From Prado023 sp963714995 (GTDB lineage: Bacteria > Actinomycetota > Actinomycetes > S36-B12 > CAIYMF01): a stretch of DNA of 54,511 nucleotides. Below the pieces are notes generated by a model that saw nothing but the letters and a program-made list of their open reading frames with translations, was not told the DNA's origin and did no database searches. A program made the position numbers and the translations under genes. Below, one piece after another: positions 27,972 to 35,772 of the stretch (the stretch's first letter is position 1; every line of letters begins with the position of its first letter). The stretch lies in NCBI GenBank assembly GCA_963714995.1, contig CAVQQP010000018.1:1-54511 (forward strand), in the 5' to 3' direction.

Positions 27972-28991
27972 ATGGCCACCTCAGCAGCGCCGCCACCGAT
28001 CGTCGGCATCCCCGTCGACCCGCCTCCCAAGCAGGTGCCGGCGTTCGCCACGAAGCTCGACAGCACGACCGTCGGCGGGATCGGCTACCGCGCGATGCGC
28101 CGCTACTCCTTTGGCAACGTCGGGCTGCTGGCCAACGGGACCGCGTACTACCTGTTCCTGTCGCTGTTCGCGCTGCTGGCCTTCGCGTACGGCATCATCG
28201 CCGTCCTCGGGGCCGACCAGCTGTCCACCACGATGACCGAGGCCCTGAACAACGCCTTCCCCGGGGTGGTGGGTGACGAGGGGATCGACCCGGCGAAGCT
28301 GAGGTCGGCCGGGCGCACGGCCGGGATCATCGGCTTGGTCGTGCTGCTGTTCTCGACACTGGGTGCGGTCAATGGGGCGAGCAGCTCGATGCACCTGATC
28401 TTCGGCGCGCCCCCGGACCCGCGGAGCTTCGTGAAGGCCAAGGCCCGGCACCTGCTCATCCTGGTGTGCGTCGCACCGCTGATCCTTGTCTCGTTCGCGT
28501 CGGCTGCCGTGACCAGCCAGCTCGCCGACCCGGTCCTGGAGGCCCTTGGCTGGGAGGGGCAGGGGGTGCGCACGGCCCTCACCGGCCTCGGGCTGGTCGC
28601 CGGCTTCCTGGTGGACGTGCTGATCCTGTGGATCCTGCTGGGCCACCTCGGCGGGATCCGCCCGCACCGCCGTCCCCGGCTCGTGGCCAGCCTCCTGGGC
28701 GCATTCGCGGTCGGCCTGGTCAAGCAGCTCCTCGATGTGATCATGACCTGGGCCCTGGACAAGCCGCAGTACGGCGCGTTCGCCGCCCCGATCGCGGTGC
28801 TGTTCATCCTCCAGCTGCTGTCGCTGGTTCTCTACGGCAGCGCCTGCCTGGCTGCGGGGATCAGTGACTCGGACGTCCCCCTCGAGGAGTTGGAACCGAC
28901 GGGTGCGGGTTCCGGTGGGGGCACGATCACGGATTCCGGCGGGGGTGCGGGCGCACGCGCGGGAACGGACGCGCCGGACAGCGCCTCGTAG
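27972..28991 (+). CDS. YihY/BrkB-family inner-membrane protein
   Basis: A 339-residue membrane protein with about six helices and the family pattern of RRYSFGNVGLLANGTAYYLFL near the start, a central VLLFSTLGAVNGASSSMHLIFG block and a late block ending MTWALDKPQYGAFAAPIAVLF. The C-terminal tail (about 40 residues) is Gly/Ser/Thr-rich and disordered. YihY/BrkB proteins (formerly annotated as RNase BN) are widespread and of uncertain transport function. ATG at 27972. The gene lies just outside the tRNA-Thr island remnants. Confidence 0.82.
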   Translation: MATSAAPPPIVGIPVDPPPKQVPAFATKLDSTTVGGIGYRAMRRYSFGNVGLLANGTAYYLFLSLFALLAFAYGIIAVLGADQLSTTMTEALNNAFPGVVGDEGIDPAKLRSAGRTAGIIGLVVLLFSTLGAVNGASSSMHLIFGAPPDPRSFVKAKARHLLILVCVAPLILVSFASAAVTSQLADPVLEALGWEGQGVRTALTGLGLVAGFLVDVLILWILLGHLGGIRPHRRPRLVASLLGAFAVGLVKQLLDVIMTWALDKPQYGAFAAPIAVLFILQLLSLVLYGSACLAAGISDSDVPLEELEPTGAGSGGGTITDSGGGAGARAGTDAPDSAS

Positions 28992-29067
28992 CGCGCGGGC
29001 GGCCAGCAGAACCACCATGGGGCCGTGGCCACGTCGATTCGCCCTCGGCCTCGTCGCCTGGATCAGC

Positions 29068-30315
29068 TCATAGGACGCGGCGTACCCCGGGCAGCCGGGT
29101 GAGCAGCCAGGCCAGGGCGAAGGACCCGGCGATCCCTGCGGGGGCCACGAGGAGGAACTTCACCTCGGGGGCGAGCGGTAGCGGGTGCGCGAGCAGGGCG
29201 CAGATCAGCAGGACCGGGGCCTGGAGGACGTAAGCGCCGAACGCAGCCCGTCCCAGTTCTGTGGCCAGCGGGCCGGCGTGGGCGTACCGGCGCTGGAACG
29301 TGCCGAGAAGCCACACGGACAACCCCACGGAGATCACGCCCTCGAGCGCTGCGGTGAGCAGCGCCTGCCACGTCACGCCGCCGACGAAGGCGTCGGAGTT
29401 CTCGGCCGTGGCGATGGCTGCCATGAGGACGACGGCCCCGACGAGCGCAGCCCATCCCCCGGCCCGCCGCATCCCGGCGGGCACCGGCTCCAGCCAGCCC
29501 CGTTCCGCGCTGGCCAGGCCCAGGACGAACAGCCCGATGCACTGCGGCCACTGCCACACGTGCGCCGTGAACGGCTGCCCGGAGTTCATCTCGAAGACCA
29601 GCCGGACCAGGGCCGTGCCCACCGCGATGGCGACCGCCAGGCCCACCAGGTGCGCCGGGCGCAGGGGCCCATGCGGACCGGGTGGGATGGGGCGCACGGC
29701 CCGCCACGCGACGTAGGCCACGGTGAACAGCAGCAGGACGCCGACGAACCACAACGGCCCGGGATCGAGGTCGGTCCACGCATCACGCAGGTAGGCAGTG
29801 GCTGGCTTGTCCCGCTCACCGGCCCACATCGCCAGCGGGTAGACGAGTAGCAGGTAGGCCAGGAACGGCACACCGAGGCGGATCGCCCGGTCGCGCACGA
29901 AGCCAGCCGGGCCCTTGCGCGCCAGCGGACCCGGCGTGAGCAGGCCGGCGATGAGGAAGAACAGGCCCATCGCGAACAGCGACCCCAGGGACACGACTGC
30001 CGCCGCGACGATCAGGTAGGCCTCGTTGTCGGACTGCTCCCGGTACACCCACGAGCCGAGGTCGCCGTAGGTGATGAACGCATGGCCGAGGATCACCAGC
30101 GCGACCAGGACCACCTTGAGGTTGTCCAAGTAGGCCCGTCGCGGTCCCGGCCCGGGCGCGTCGCGGGTCGCCGCCGCACCCCATCCGCTGGGGCCCGGCG
30201 GCCAACCGCCCGGCTCTCTCCCACACCCCGACGCTACGTCCGCGCGCCCGCTCCCGGGAAGGGCCCAAGGGCCTGCCCCACGAGGCGTCACTGCCAGTTC
30301 CCGCGTCGCGCTCAT
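29068..30315 (-). CDS. Acyltransferase-3 family membrane protein
   Basis: A protein of about 415 residues with ten or more membrane helices. The acyltransferase-3 signature at the first helix is RRAYLDNLKVVLVALVILGHAF, followed by LFFLIAGLLTPG. Members transfer acyl groups to sugars, peptides or lipids at the membrane. The first 60 residues from the ATG at 30315 are Gly/Pro-rich and may not be translated. A later start nearer RRAYLDNLK is possible. It is convergent with the YihY gene and divergent from the SorC regulator. Confidence 0.8.
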   Translation of the reverse strand: MSATRELAVTPRGAGPWALPGSGRADVASGCGREPGGWPPGPSGWGAAATRDAPGPGPRRAYLDNLKVVLVALVILGHAFITYGDLGSWVYREQSDNEAYLIVAAAVVSLGSLFAMGLFFLIAGLLTPGPLARKGPAGFVRDRAIRLGVPFLAYLLLVYPLAMWAGERDKPATAYLRDAWTDLDPGPLWFVGVLLLFTVAYVAWRAVRPIPPGPHGPLRPAHLVGLAVAIAVGTALVRLVFEMNSGQPFTAHVWQWPQCIGLFVLGLASAERGWLEPVPAGMRRAGGWAALVGAVVLMAAIATAENSDAFVGGVTWQALLTAALEGVISVGLSVWLLGTFQRRYAHAGPLATELGRAAFGAYVLQAPVLLICALLAHPLPLAPEVKFLLVAPAGIAGSFALAWLLTRLPGVRRVL

Positions 30316-30624
30316 CGCCCGCGGCGAGGATGTGCGGCGCCGTATTCGTCTTCCGCATCCGTGCACGGTGACCTTCGCGACCGGCCATGCCCCCCGAGCG
30401 ACCGGCAGCGTCATCCGCCAGGGCGCGCCGACTGGCGGCGTTGTTGGCGGATCGCATCTGGTGTTCAAGACACCCTCAGCGACGCATCCTGAGCCCCGGG
30501 CGAAGCCCCAGGGCGGATCCGACTGCTTGCTTCTATCGATCGTTCTCGCGTCCGGACGCGGGTGCCCGCGTGACCCCAGTGCCGACTGCATCCTTTCGTT
30601 TCGCTTCGTTGCCGGGTACGCTGT

Positions 30625-30667
30625 GAACAAATGTCCAGCAAGTCGCCTGATGACTTGAACAACCGTC
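30625..30667. promoter_or_regulatory. SorC-type operator repeats upstream of the regulator gene
   Basis: GAACAAATGTCC (from 30625) and GAACAACCGTCC (from 30657) form a direct repeat at 32-bp spacing, about three helical turns, ending 16 bp before the regulator start. The same GAACAAATGTC core heads the palindrome in the target operon promoter at 31748, which supports autoregulation. The rest of 30316-30683 shows no gene. Confidence 0.6.
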
Positions 30668-30683
30668 CACAGGAGCTCTCGGT

Positions 30684-31634
30684 ATGAAGAACGAGGACTA
30701 CCAGCGGCTGGTGGAGATCGCGCGGCTGTATTACGAGAAGGACTACACGCAGGCGGAGATCGCCAAGGCGGTTGGCGTCTCGAGGCCGGTCGTGAGCCGG
30801 CTGCTGTCGGAGGCCCGGCAGCGCGGCATCGTGCGGATCGAGGTTCGTTCCCCGCTGGACGAGGACCACGAGTTGCTTGGCGAGTTGATGCGCACGTTCG
30901 GGATCCGCGGGGGTCTGATCGTGCCCACTGGACCATCCGAAGAGGCCGTTGACCGGGGCCTGTTGGTGTCCCAGGCGGCGCTCTACGTGCAGCGGCTCCT
31001 GCCTGAGGTCCGCCGCCTCGGAATCGGCTGGGGGGAGACGGTCCGGGACGTCATCGCCCAGGTGGAGGACCAGGACGAGCAGGCCGGGGCCAGGAGGAGC
31101 GTCTGCCCGGTGATCGGCAGTGCGCCCAGTGCGATGCAGTGGTTCCAGACGAACGAGTTGACGCGCCTGCTCGCCGAGAAGCTGCGAGCGGACCCGTACT
31201 ACCTGCATGCGCCCGCGTTTCCGGTCTCTGAGGGGGATCGGGCGATGTTCACGGGGACGGTGGAGTACCGGCAGGTCTCTGACCTGTGGAGGGAGTTGGA
31301 CCTGGTCCTGTTGGGCATCGGGACGTATCCAACCGTCCCGGACTACGCCACGGCCGCGCGGTTCGGGGACCGGCTCAAGCAGCAGAAGGCAGTCGGCGTG
31401 CTCGCGACCTACTACTTCGATGCCAGGGGCACCATCATCGACAGCCCGCAGGACTACGCCGTGCGGATCCCTCTTGAGGATCTGCGGGGCGCCAGGCAAG
31501 TGGTGGTGGTCACCGGCAGCGGGAAGAAGACCCAGGCCGTGCACGGCGGCCTGATGACCGGCCTGATCAGCCACCTCGTGACCGACGAGGGAACTGCCCG
31601 CGAGCTGATCCGTTACCACCAGAGCATCAGCTGA
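30684..31634 (+). CDS. SorC/DeoR-family sugar-responsive transcriptional regulator
   Basis: A 316-residue regulator of the SorC family, the group that includes LsrR, DeoR of Bacillus and SorC. The N-terminal helix-turn-helix is YYEKDYTQAEIAKAVGVSRP with recognition helix near residues 32-45. The effector domain shows the family pattern ELMRTFGIRGGLIVP, LGIGWGETVRDV, LVLLGIGTYP and GVLATYYFDARGTII. Family members bind phosphorylated sugars or phosphorylated AI-2 as inducers. It reads in the same direction as the VOC-dhaK-dhaL-lsrF operon 245 bp downstream, and matching operator repeats lie before both. It is the probable specific regulator of that operon. Confidence 0.9.
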   Translation: MKNEDYQRLVEIARLYYEKDYTQAEIAKAVGVSRPVVSRLLSEARQRGIVRIEVRSPLDEDHELLGELMRTFGIRGGLIVPTGPSEEAVDRGLLVSQAALYVQRLLPEVRRLGIGWGETVRDVIAQVEDQDEQAGARRSVCPVIGSAPSAMQWFQTNELTRLLAEKLRADPYYLHAPAFPVSEGDRAMFTGTVEYRQVSDLWRELDLVLLGIGTYPTVPDYATAARFGDRLKQQKAVGVLATYYFDARGTIIDSPQDYAVRIPLEDLRGARQVVVVTGSGKKTQAVHGGLMTGLISHLVTDEGTARELIRYHQSIS

Positions 31635-31747
31635 CCACCGCACCGGCTTTGGGGCCGGTCTGCATGCCCCCGAATGGTCCACCGCGTGAGGGCGCTCAGG
31701 GCTGGCCCGGAATCCTGCGCCCGACATGAGTGTGACCCAGATCACCT

Positions 31748-31792
31748 GAACAAATGTCTGGACATCTGTTCCACATCTTGTTACATTTGTTC
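31748..31792. promoter_or_regulatory. SorC-type operator palindrome in the operon promoter
   Basis: GAACAAATGTC, a TG centre, then GACATCTGTTC make a 24-bp palindrome (31748-31771) with one mismatch per arm of 11. A further half-site TTACATTTGTTC lies at 31781-31792. The site lies 88-132 bp before the first gene of the operon. It shares its core with the repeats upstream of the SorC gene, so that regulator is the likely binder. Confidence 0.75.
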
Positions 31793-31879
31793 TTGCGAGC
31801 TTCCGCAGCGCCCCATGAGCGCTACCGCAGAGCAGCAGGGCGTCGACCGCCCGGGTCGATCCCCGGAGCAGGAGGAGAC

Positions 31880-32203
31880 ATGACCAGGCAGTACCACCAC
31901 CTCGGCATCCCGACGGCCATCAAGCGACCTGACGAGTTCTACATGGAGGACGTCAAGCTGTACGTGACTGACCCGTCGCAGAGCGAGCAGAACATCGAGT
32001 GGCTGCGCTTCGAGGAGGGCAGCCGGCTGCACCCGTTGATCCAGACCGAGGCCCACCTCGCCTACCTGGTCGACGACGTCGACGAGGCGATCAAGGGCAA
32101 GGAACTCGTGCAGGAGCCCTGGGACGCCAACCCCACCACCCGGGTCGGATTCGTCCTCGAGGACGGGCAGCTCGTGGAGTTCCTGTCGGTTCAGGACGCC
32201 TGA
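31880..32203 (+). CDS. VOC (glyoxalase/dioxygenase-fold) protein, first gene of the Dha/LsrF operon
   Basis: A 107-residue single-domain VOC protein. It has the expected beta-alpha-beta order and possible metal ligands His7 (YHHLGIPT), His59 (AHLAYLVDDVDEAI) and Glu100 (LVEFLS). Family members are metal-dependent isomerases, epimerases or lyases for small carbonyl compounds. As the first gene of an operon with sugar-kinase subunits and an LsrF-type enzyme, it may isomerise the substrate or its phosphate, a job that LsrG performs in the enteric AI-2 route. That role is inferred from context. GGAGGAGAC precedes the ATG. dhaK follows after 49 bp. Confidence 0.72.
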   Translation: MTRQYHHLGIPTAIKRPDEFYMEDVKLYVTDPSQSEQNIEWLRFEEGSRLHPLIQTEAHLAYLVDDVDEAIKGKELVQEPWDANPTTRVGFVLEDGQLVEFLSVQDA

Positions 32204-32252
32204 ACCCCGAGCACCACCCCCCACGCCCACCCCAGACGAACGAGGAGCACTC

Positions 32253-33239
32253 ATGAAGAAGTTCATCAACGACCCGGACAACCTGACCGTCGAGCTGCTC
32301 GAGGGCTTGGCCATGGCCTACCCGGACAAGGTCACACTGCAGTCGGAGAAGCTGGTCTGCCGCACCACCCCGAAGCCGGCCGACAAGGTGGCCCTGCTGA
32401 CCCTGGGGGGTGCCGGGCACGAGCCCGCACTCGAGGGATGGGTCGGGGAGGGGATGCTGGACATCTCCGTGGTCGGCGACATCTTCGCCGCACCGGGTCC
32501 GCCCAAGATCGTCGAGGCGATGAAGATGCTGGCCCGTGACGCGGGCATCCTGCTGGTCACGCTCAACCACGCCGGTGACGTGATGAGCGCCGAGATGGCC
32601 AAGCAGGTCGCGGAGGCCGAGGGCATCCTGGTCAAGGAGATCATCACCAAGGAGGAGATCCGCCCCACCCCGGAGGAGGAGGGCCGCGGACTGGGCGGCT
32701 GCTTCATCGTCTACAAGATCGCCGGCGCCGCCGCGGAGAAGGGCATGAACCTCGACGAGGTCTACCGCATCGCCGACAAGGTGGAGCAGCGCATGGCCAC
32801 CATCGCGGTGCTCTCCGAGATCGCCTCGCACCCGTCGACCGGGGGCGACCTGGGCGAGATGGGCGCCGACGAGATGGAGATCTGCGCCGGCCAGCACGGT
32901 GAGGGCGGCGGGGTCCGGATGAAGATGCTCTCGGCCAAGGGAACGGCCGAGGTGCTGGCGGGCAAGATCGTCGACAAGCTCGCCCTGAAGTCCGGGGACG
33001 AGATCCTGCTGCTCGTCAACGGGTCCGGCAAGGCAACCATCATGGAGCTGCTGATCACCTTCCGCGACGCGGCGAAGTTCTTCGAGGCTGCCGGGATCAA
33101 GGTGGTGCGCGGAGAGGCCGACGAGCTGCTCACCGTGCAGGAGGCCGGCGGGTACCAGATGATCGCGTGCAAGCTCGACGACGAGCTCAAGGAGCTGTGG
33201 GACGCCCCCTGCGACACCCCGTACTTCCGGGTCCGCTAG
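32253..33239 (+). CDS. dhaK: Dihydroxyacetone kinase subunit DhaK homologue
   Basis: A 328-residue DhaK. It contains the GGAGHEP motif with His56, the LNHAGDVM loop with Asp109 and the GQHGE motif with His215. The last corresponds to the His that holds dihydroxyacetone as a hemiaminal in characterised DhaK proteins; His56 and Asp109 carry the same numbers as the catalytic residues of the Escherichia coli protein. It therefore binds a short ketose or hydroxycarbonyl in the cytosol. With DhaL (33434) it forms the kinase, but no PTS subunit DhaM is present. In this operon the true substrate may not be dihydroxyacetone. It is separated from dhaL by 194 bp containing a strong hairpin. Confidence 0.92.
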   Translation: MKKFINDPDNLTVELLEGLAMAYPDKVTLQSEKLVCRTTPKPADKVALLTLGGAGHEPALEGWVGEGMLDISVVGDIFAAPGPPKIVEAMKMLARDAGILLVTLNHAGDVMSAEMAKQVAEAEGILVKEIITKEEIRPTPEEEGRGLGGCFIVYKIAGAAAEKGMNLDEVYRIADKVEQRMATIAVLSEIASHPSTGGDLGEMGADEMEICAGQHGEGGGVRMKMLSAKGTAEVLAGKIVDKLALKSGDEILLLVNGSGKATIMELLITFRDAAKFFEAAGIKVVRGEADELLTVQEAGGYQMIACKLDDELKELWDAPCDTPYFRVR

Positions 33240-33311
33240 CGCAACGACGCCGGCGCGCGGCGCGCTGCCGGCTCACGTACGGACACGCCGGATCAGTTCC
33301 GGACAGGTCCG

Positions 33312-33346
33312 GGCGGTGGGGGTGGGCAACCCCCGCCCCCACCGCC
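33312..33346 (+). promoter_or_regulatory. Hairpin between dhaK and dhaL
   Basis: GGCGGTGGGGG (33312-33322) and its exact complement (33336-33346) flank a 13-nt loop, an unusually GC-rich stem inside an operon. No U tract follows. It could attenuate transcription or set different mRNA levels for dhaK and dhaL. Confidence 0.5.
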
Positions 33347-33433
33347 ACCCCCAAGCAGATGCGCCGGTTCCGCACGCCCACATGTGGTGCGAACCACGGC
33401 CACGGGCCGGATCACCGAGAGAGGTGGACCACC

Positions 33434-34078
33434 ATGCCGGCACTCACGAAGACGCAGTTCGTCGAGATGCTGCACCGATCGGCTCAGATCATCGACGAGA
33501 ACCACGTCGCCCTCTCCGAGCTCGACGGCGAGCTGGGCGACGGTGACCACGGAGTCACGATCCTGCGCACCATGAAGGCAGTCACGGCGGCGGTCGAGGA
33601 CGGTCCGGACAAGCCGTTCGCGGACCTGCTCAACAGTGTCGCCATGAAGGTCATGATGTGCGACGGCGGCTCGACCAGCCCGCTGTTCGGGTCCTACTTC
33701 CTCGGCCTGGCGACCGGGGCGGTCGCCGACGAGCTGACCGCCGAGCAGACGGCCCAGATGTTCGAGGCCGGGCTGGAGCGGTTCGCCAGGACGAGCAAGG
33801 CCCACGTGGGCGACAAGACGATGCTCGATGCGCTGGCCCCGGCCACCGAGGCGCTCGCCGACGAGCTCCGGCGATCCGGTGACGGGCCCCGCGCCTTCGC
33901 CGCCGCTGCCGAGGCCGCCGCCCAGGGAGCGCTGCGCACCACGGACTACGTGGCCAAGTTCGGCCGGGCCCGGACCATGGGTGAACGCTGCATCGGCCAC
34001 CTCGACCCCGGCGCCCAGAGCATCAGCCTCATCTTCCGGGGCTTCGCAGACACACGAGAGGGGAACGTCGATGGCTGA
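33434..34078 (+). CDS. dhaL: Dihydroxyacetone kinase subunit DhaL homologue
   Basis: A 214-residue DhaL, the nucleotide-binding subunit that phosphorylates the substrate held by DhaK. The metal-binding motif DGELGDGDHG (residues 31-40; Asp31, Asp36, Asp38), the CDGGSTSPLFGSYF loop and HVGDKTMLDALAP are all present, and the length is normal. GAGAGGTGG lies upstream of the ATG. The end overlaps the start of the next gene by 8 bp, so DhaL and the LsrF-type enzyme are translationally coupled. Without a DhaM in the window, direct use of ATP is the simplest assumption. Confidence 0.92.
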   Translation: MPALTKTQFVEMLHRSAQIIDENHVALSELDGELGDGDHGVTILRTMKAVTAAVEDGPDKPFADLLNSVAMKVMMCDGGSTSPLFGSYFLGLATGAVADELTAEQTAQMFEAGLERFARTSKAHVGDKTMLDALAPATEALADELRRSGDGPRAFAAAAEAAAQGALRTTDYVAKFGRARTMGERCIGHLDPGAQSISLIFRGFADTREGNVDG

Positions 34079-34946
34079 CCTCGACGACATCCGGCACGGC
34101 AACGACTTCGGTCTCGGGACACCCGTCGCATCCCAGGGGTTCCACCTCAAGGGCAGCGATCACCTGGACTGGGGCATCAAGGACCGGCTGGCACGGATCT
34201 TCCGCCCGGACACGGGCCGGACCGTGATGCTCGCCTTCGACCACGGCTTCATCATGGGCCCGACCTCGGGCCTCGAGCGCATCGACCTGAGCATCGTGCC
34301 GATCGCGCAGTACGCCGACTGCCTGATGGCGACCCGGGGGATCATCCGCTCCTGCCTGCCGCCCACCCTCGGCAAGCCGGTGTGCCTGCGTGCCGACGCC
34401 GGAACGACCATCCTGACCGAGCTGAACCACAACACCGTCCTCGACATCCACGACGCGGTCCGACTCAACGCGTCCGCGCTCGCGGTCATGGTCGCCGCGG
34501 GTGACCCAGCAGCCGAGGCCTCGACCGTGGCGAACCTGTACCACGCGGTCGACGCCGGCCAGAGGTACGGCATCCCGGTGATGGGCGTGACCGCCGTCGG
34601 CAAGGACATGGTCCGCGACGCCCAGTACTTCTCCCTGGCCTCACGGATGTGCGCGGAGAACGGCGCCAACATCGTCAAGACCTACTACTGCGACGGCTTC
34701 GAGAAGGTCACCGCCTCCTGCCCGGTCCCGATCGTCATCGCCGGCGGCAAGAAGCTGCCGGAGATCGAGGCCCTCGAACTGGCCCACCACGCGATCGACC
34801 AGGGCGCCGCCGGGGTCGACATGGGACGCAACGTGTTCCAGGCCGACGCCCCCGCCGCCATGATCCAGGCCGTCTGCGCCGTCGTGCACGACGGCCTCAC
34901 GCCCATCGACGCGCTCGACCTCTACGAAACCCTGAAGAACCAGTAA
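34071..34946 (+). CDS. lsrF: LsrF-type class I aldolase/thiolase
   Basis: A 291-residue protein, the length of Escherichia coli LsrF. It matches LsrF closely from end to end: MADLDDI start, HLDWGIKDRLARIF, VMLAFDHGFIMGPTSGLERID, MGVTAVGKDMVRDAQYFSLA and VPIVIAGGKKLPE. The Schiff-base lysine is Lys203 (IVKTYY), at the same number as in LsrF. LsrF transfers an acetyl group from the phosphorylated AI-2 product to CoA; relatives (DhnA group) are aldolases. Here the phosphorylated substrate would be supplied by the preceding DhaK-DhaL pair rather than by LsrK. The start overlaps dhaL. The symbol reflects homology, not proven reaction. Confidence 0.9.
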   Translation: MADLDDIRHGNDFGLGTPVASQGFHLKGSDHLDWGIKDRLARIFRPDTGRTVMLAFDHGFIMGPTSGLERIDLSIVPIAQYADCLMATRGIIRSCLPPTLGKPVCLRADAGTTILTELNHNTVLDIHDAVRLNASALAVMVAAGDPAAEASTVANLYHAVDAGQRYGIPVMGVTAVGKDMVRDAQYFSLASRMCAENGANIVKTYYCDGFEKVTASCPVPIVIAGGKKLPEIEALELAHHAIDQGAAGVDMGRNVFQADAPAAMIQAVCAVVHDGLTPIDALDLYETLKNQ

Positions 34947-34992
34947 CCGTCACCCCTCGACGCTCCGCACCCATCACACAAAGGAGAAGACC

Positions 34993-35562
34993 ATGCCCTA
35001 CTCGAAGCTCTTCCCGATCACGGTGTTCATCGCCGCACAGGCCATGTTCATGATGATCATCGAGTCACCCCTCGGGTTCCTGTCCTGGATCGCGTTCCAG
35101 GCCTGGGCCATGTACTTCCTCGCCGGCGGCACCCCGAAGATGGGCGCCAAGACCCTCGCCGGCTACTTCGGCGGCGCAGTCGCGTCCGTGGCCATCATGG
35201 AACTCGCCAAGACCCTCGGGGACTGGGGCGTGGGCGGCAAGTGGAACCTGTACCTCGCCGTGTTCGTCGTCGTCATCTTCGTCATCAGCGCCGAGAAGGT
35301 CCCCGGATTCGACTTCGTGCCCTCGTGGTTCATCGGGGCCGGCGTGTTCTTCGGGCTCATGAACCTGGACACCTTCGCCGAGGGCGCGACGGCGTGGGAC
35401 ATGTACCTCCAGTCGGGCGAGAAGCTCATGTGGGCAGCGCTGGTCGGTCTCGTCTTCGGAGCCGTGACCGTCGTCTTCCGCACCTGGTACGAGAAGCGCT
35501 TCGTCACGCCCGTCACGGCGCCAGCAGTCGAGACCGCGACCAAGGCCACCGTCGGGGCGTAG
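34993..35562 (+). CDS. DUF1097-family membrane protein
   Basis: A 189-residue inner-membrane protein with about five helices (FPITVFIAAQAMFMMI; WIAFQAWAMYFLAG; LYLAVFVVVIFVIS; WFIGAGVFFGLMNL; LMWAALVGLVFGAVTVVF) and the DUF1097 layout. Function is not established in the family. It lies 46 bp after the LsrF-type gene with AAGGAG before the ATG, and it is the only membrane protein of the operon. A role in uptake or sensing of the operon substrate is plausible but unproven. A strong terminator follows. Confidence 0.75.
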   Translation: MPYSKLFPITVFIAAQAMFMMIIESPLGFLSWIAFQAWAMYFLAGGTPKMGAKTLAGYFGGAVASVAIMELAKTLGDWGVGGKWNLYLAVFVVVIFVISAEKVPGFDFVPSWFIGAGVFFGLMNLDTFAEGATAWDMYLQSGEKLMWAALVGLVFGAVTVVFRTWYEKRFVTPVTAPAVETATKATVGA

Positions 35563-35636
35563 CCCGTCGTCGCGGGCACGGTCGTCATATGCAAGGCCTG
35601 CGTGGAGCGGCGGCCCCGGCTGCTACAGGGGCGCTC

Positions 35637-35669
35637 AGACCCCGCCCGGTGCAGCCACGGGCGGGGTCT
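35637..35669 (+). terminator. Terminator of the dhaK-dhaL-lsrF operon
   Basis: A perfect 12-bp stem, AGACCCCGCCCG (35637-35648) with its complement at 35658-35669, and a 9-nt loop, 75 bp after the DUF1097 stop. It marks the end of the operon. Confidence 0.75.
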
Positions 35670-35772
35670 CCACGCCAGATTCTCACTGGACTCACAACCG
35701 ATGCCGAGTGCCCGCTCACCCGGCATCGCTACCGTCCTGATGACCGCTCAGCCAGCCCACCAGGAGTCCACG

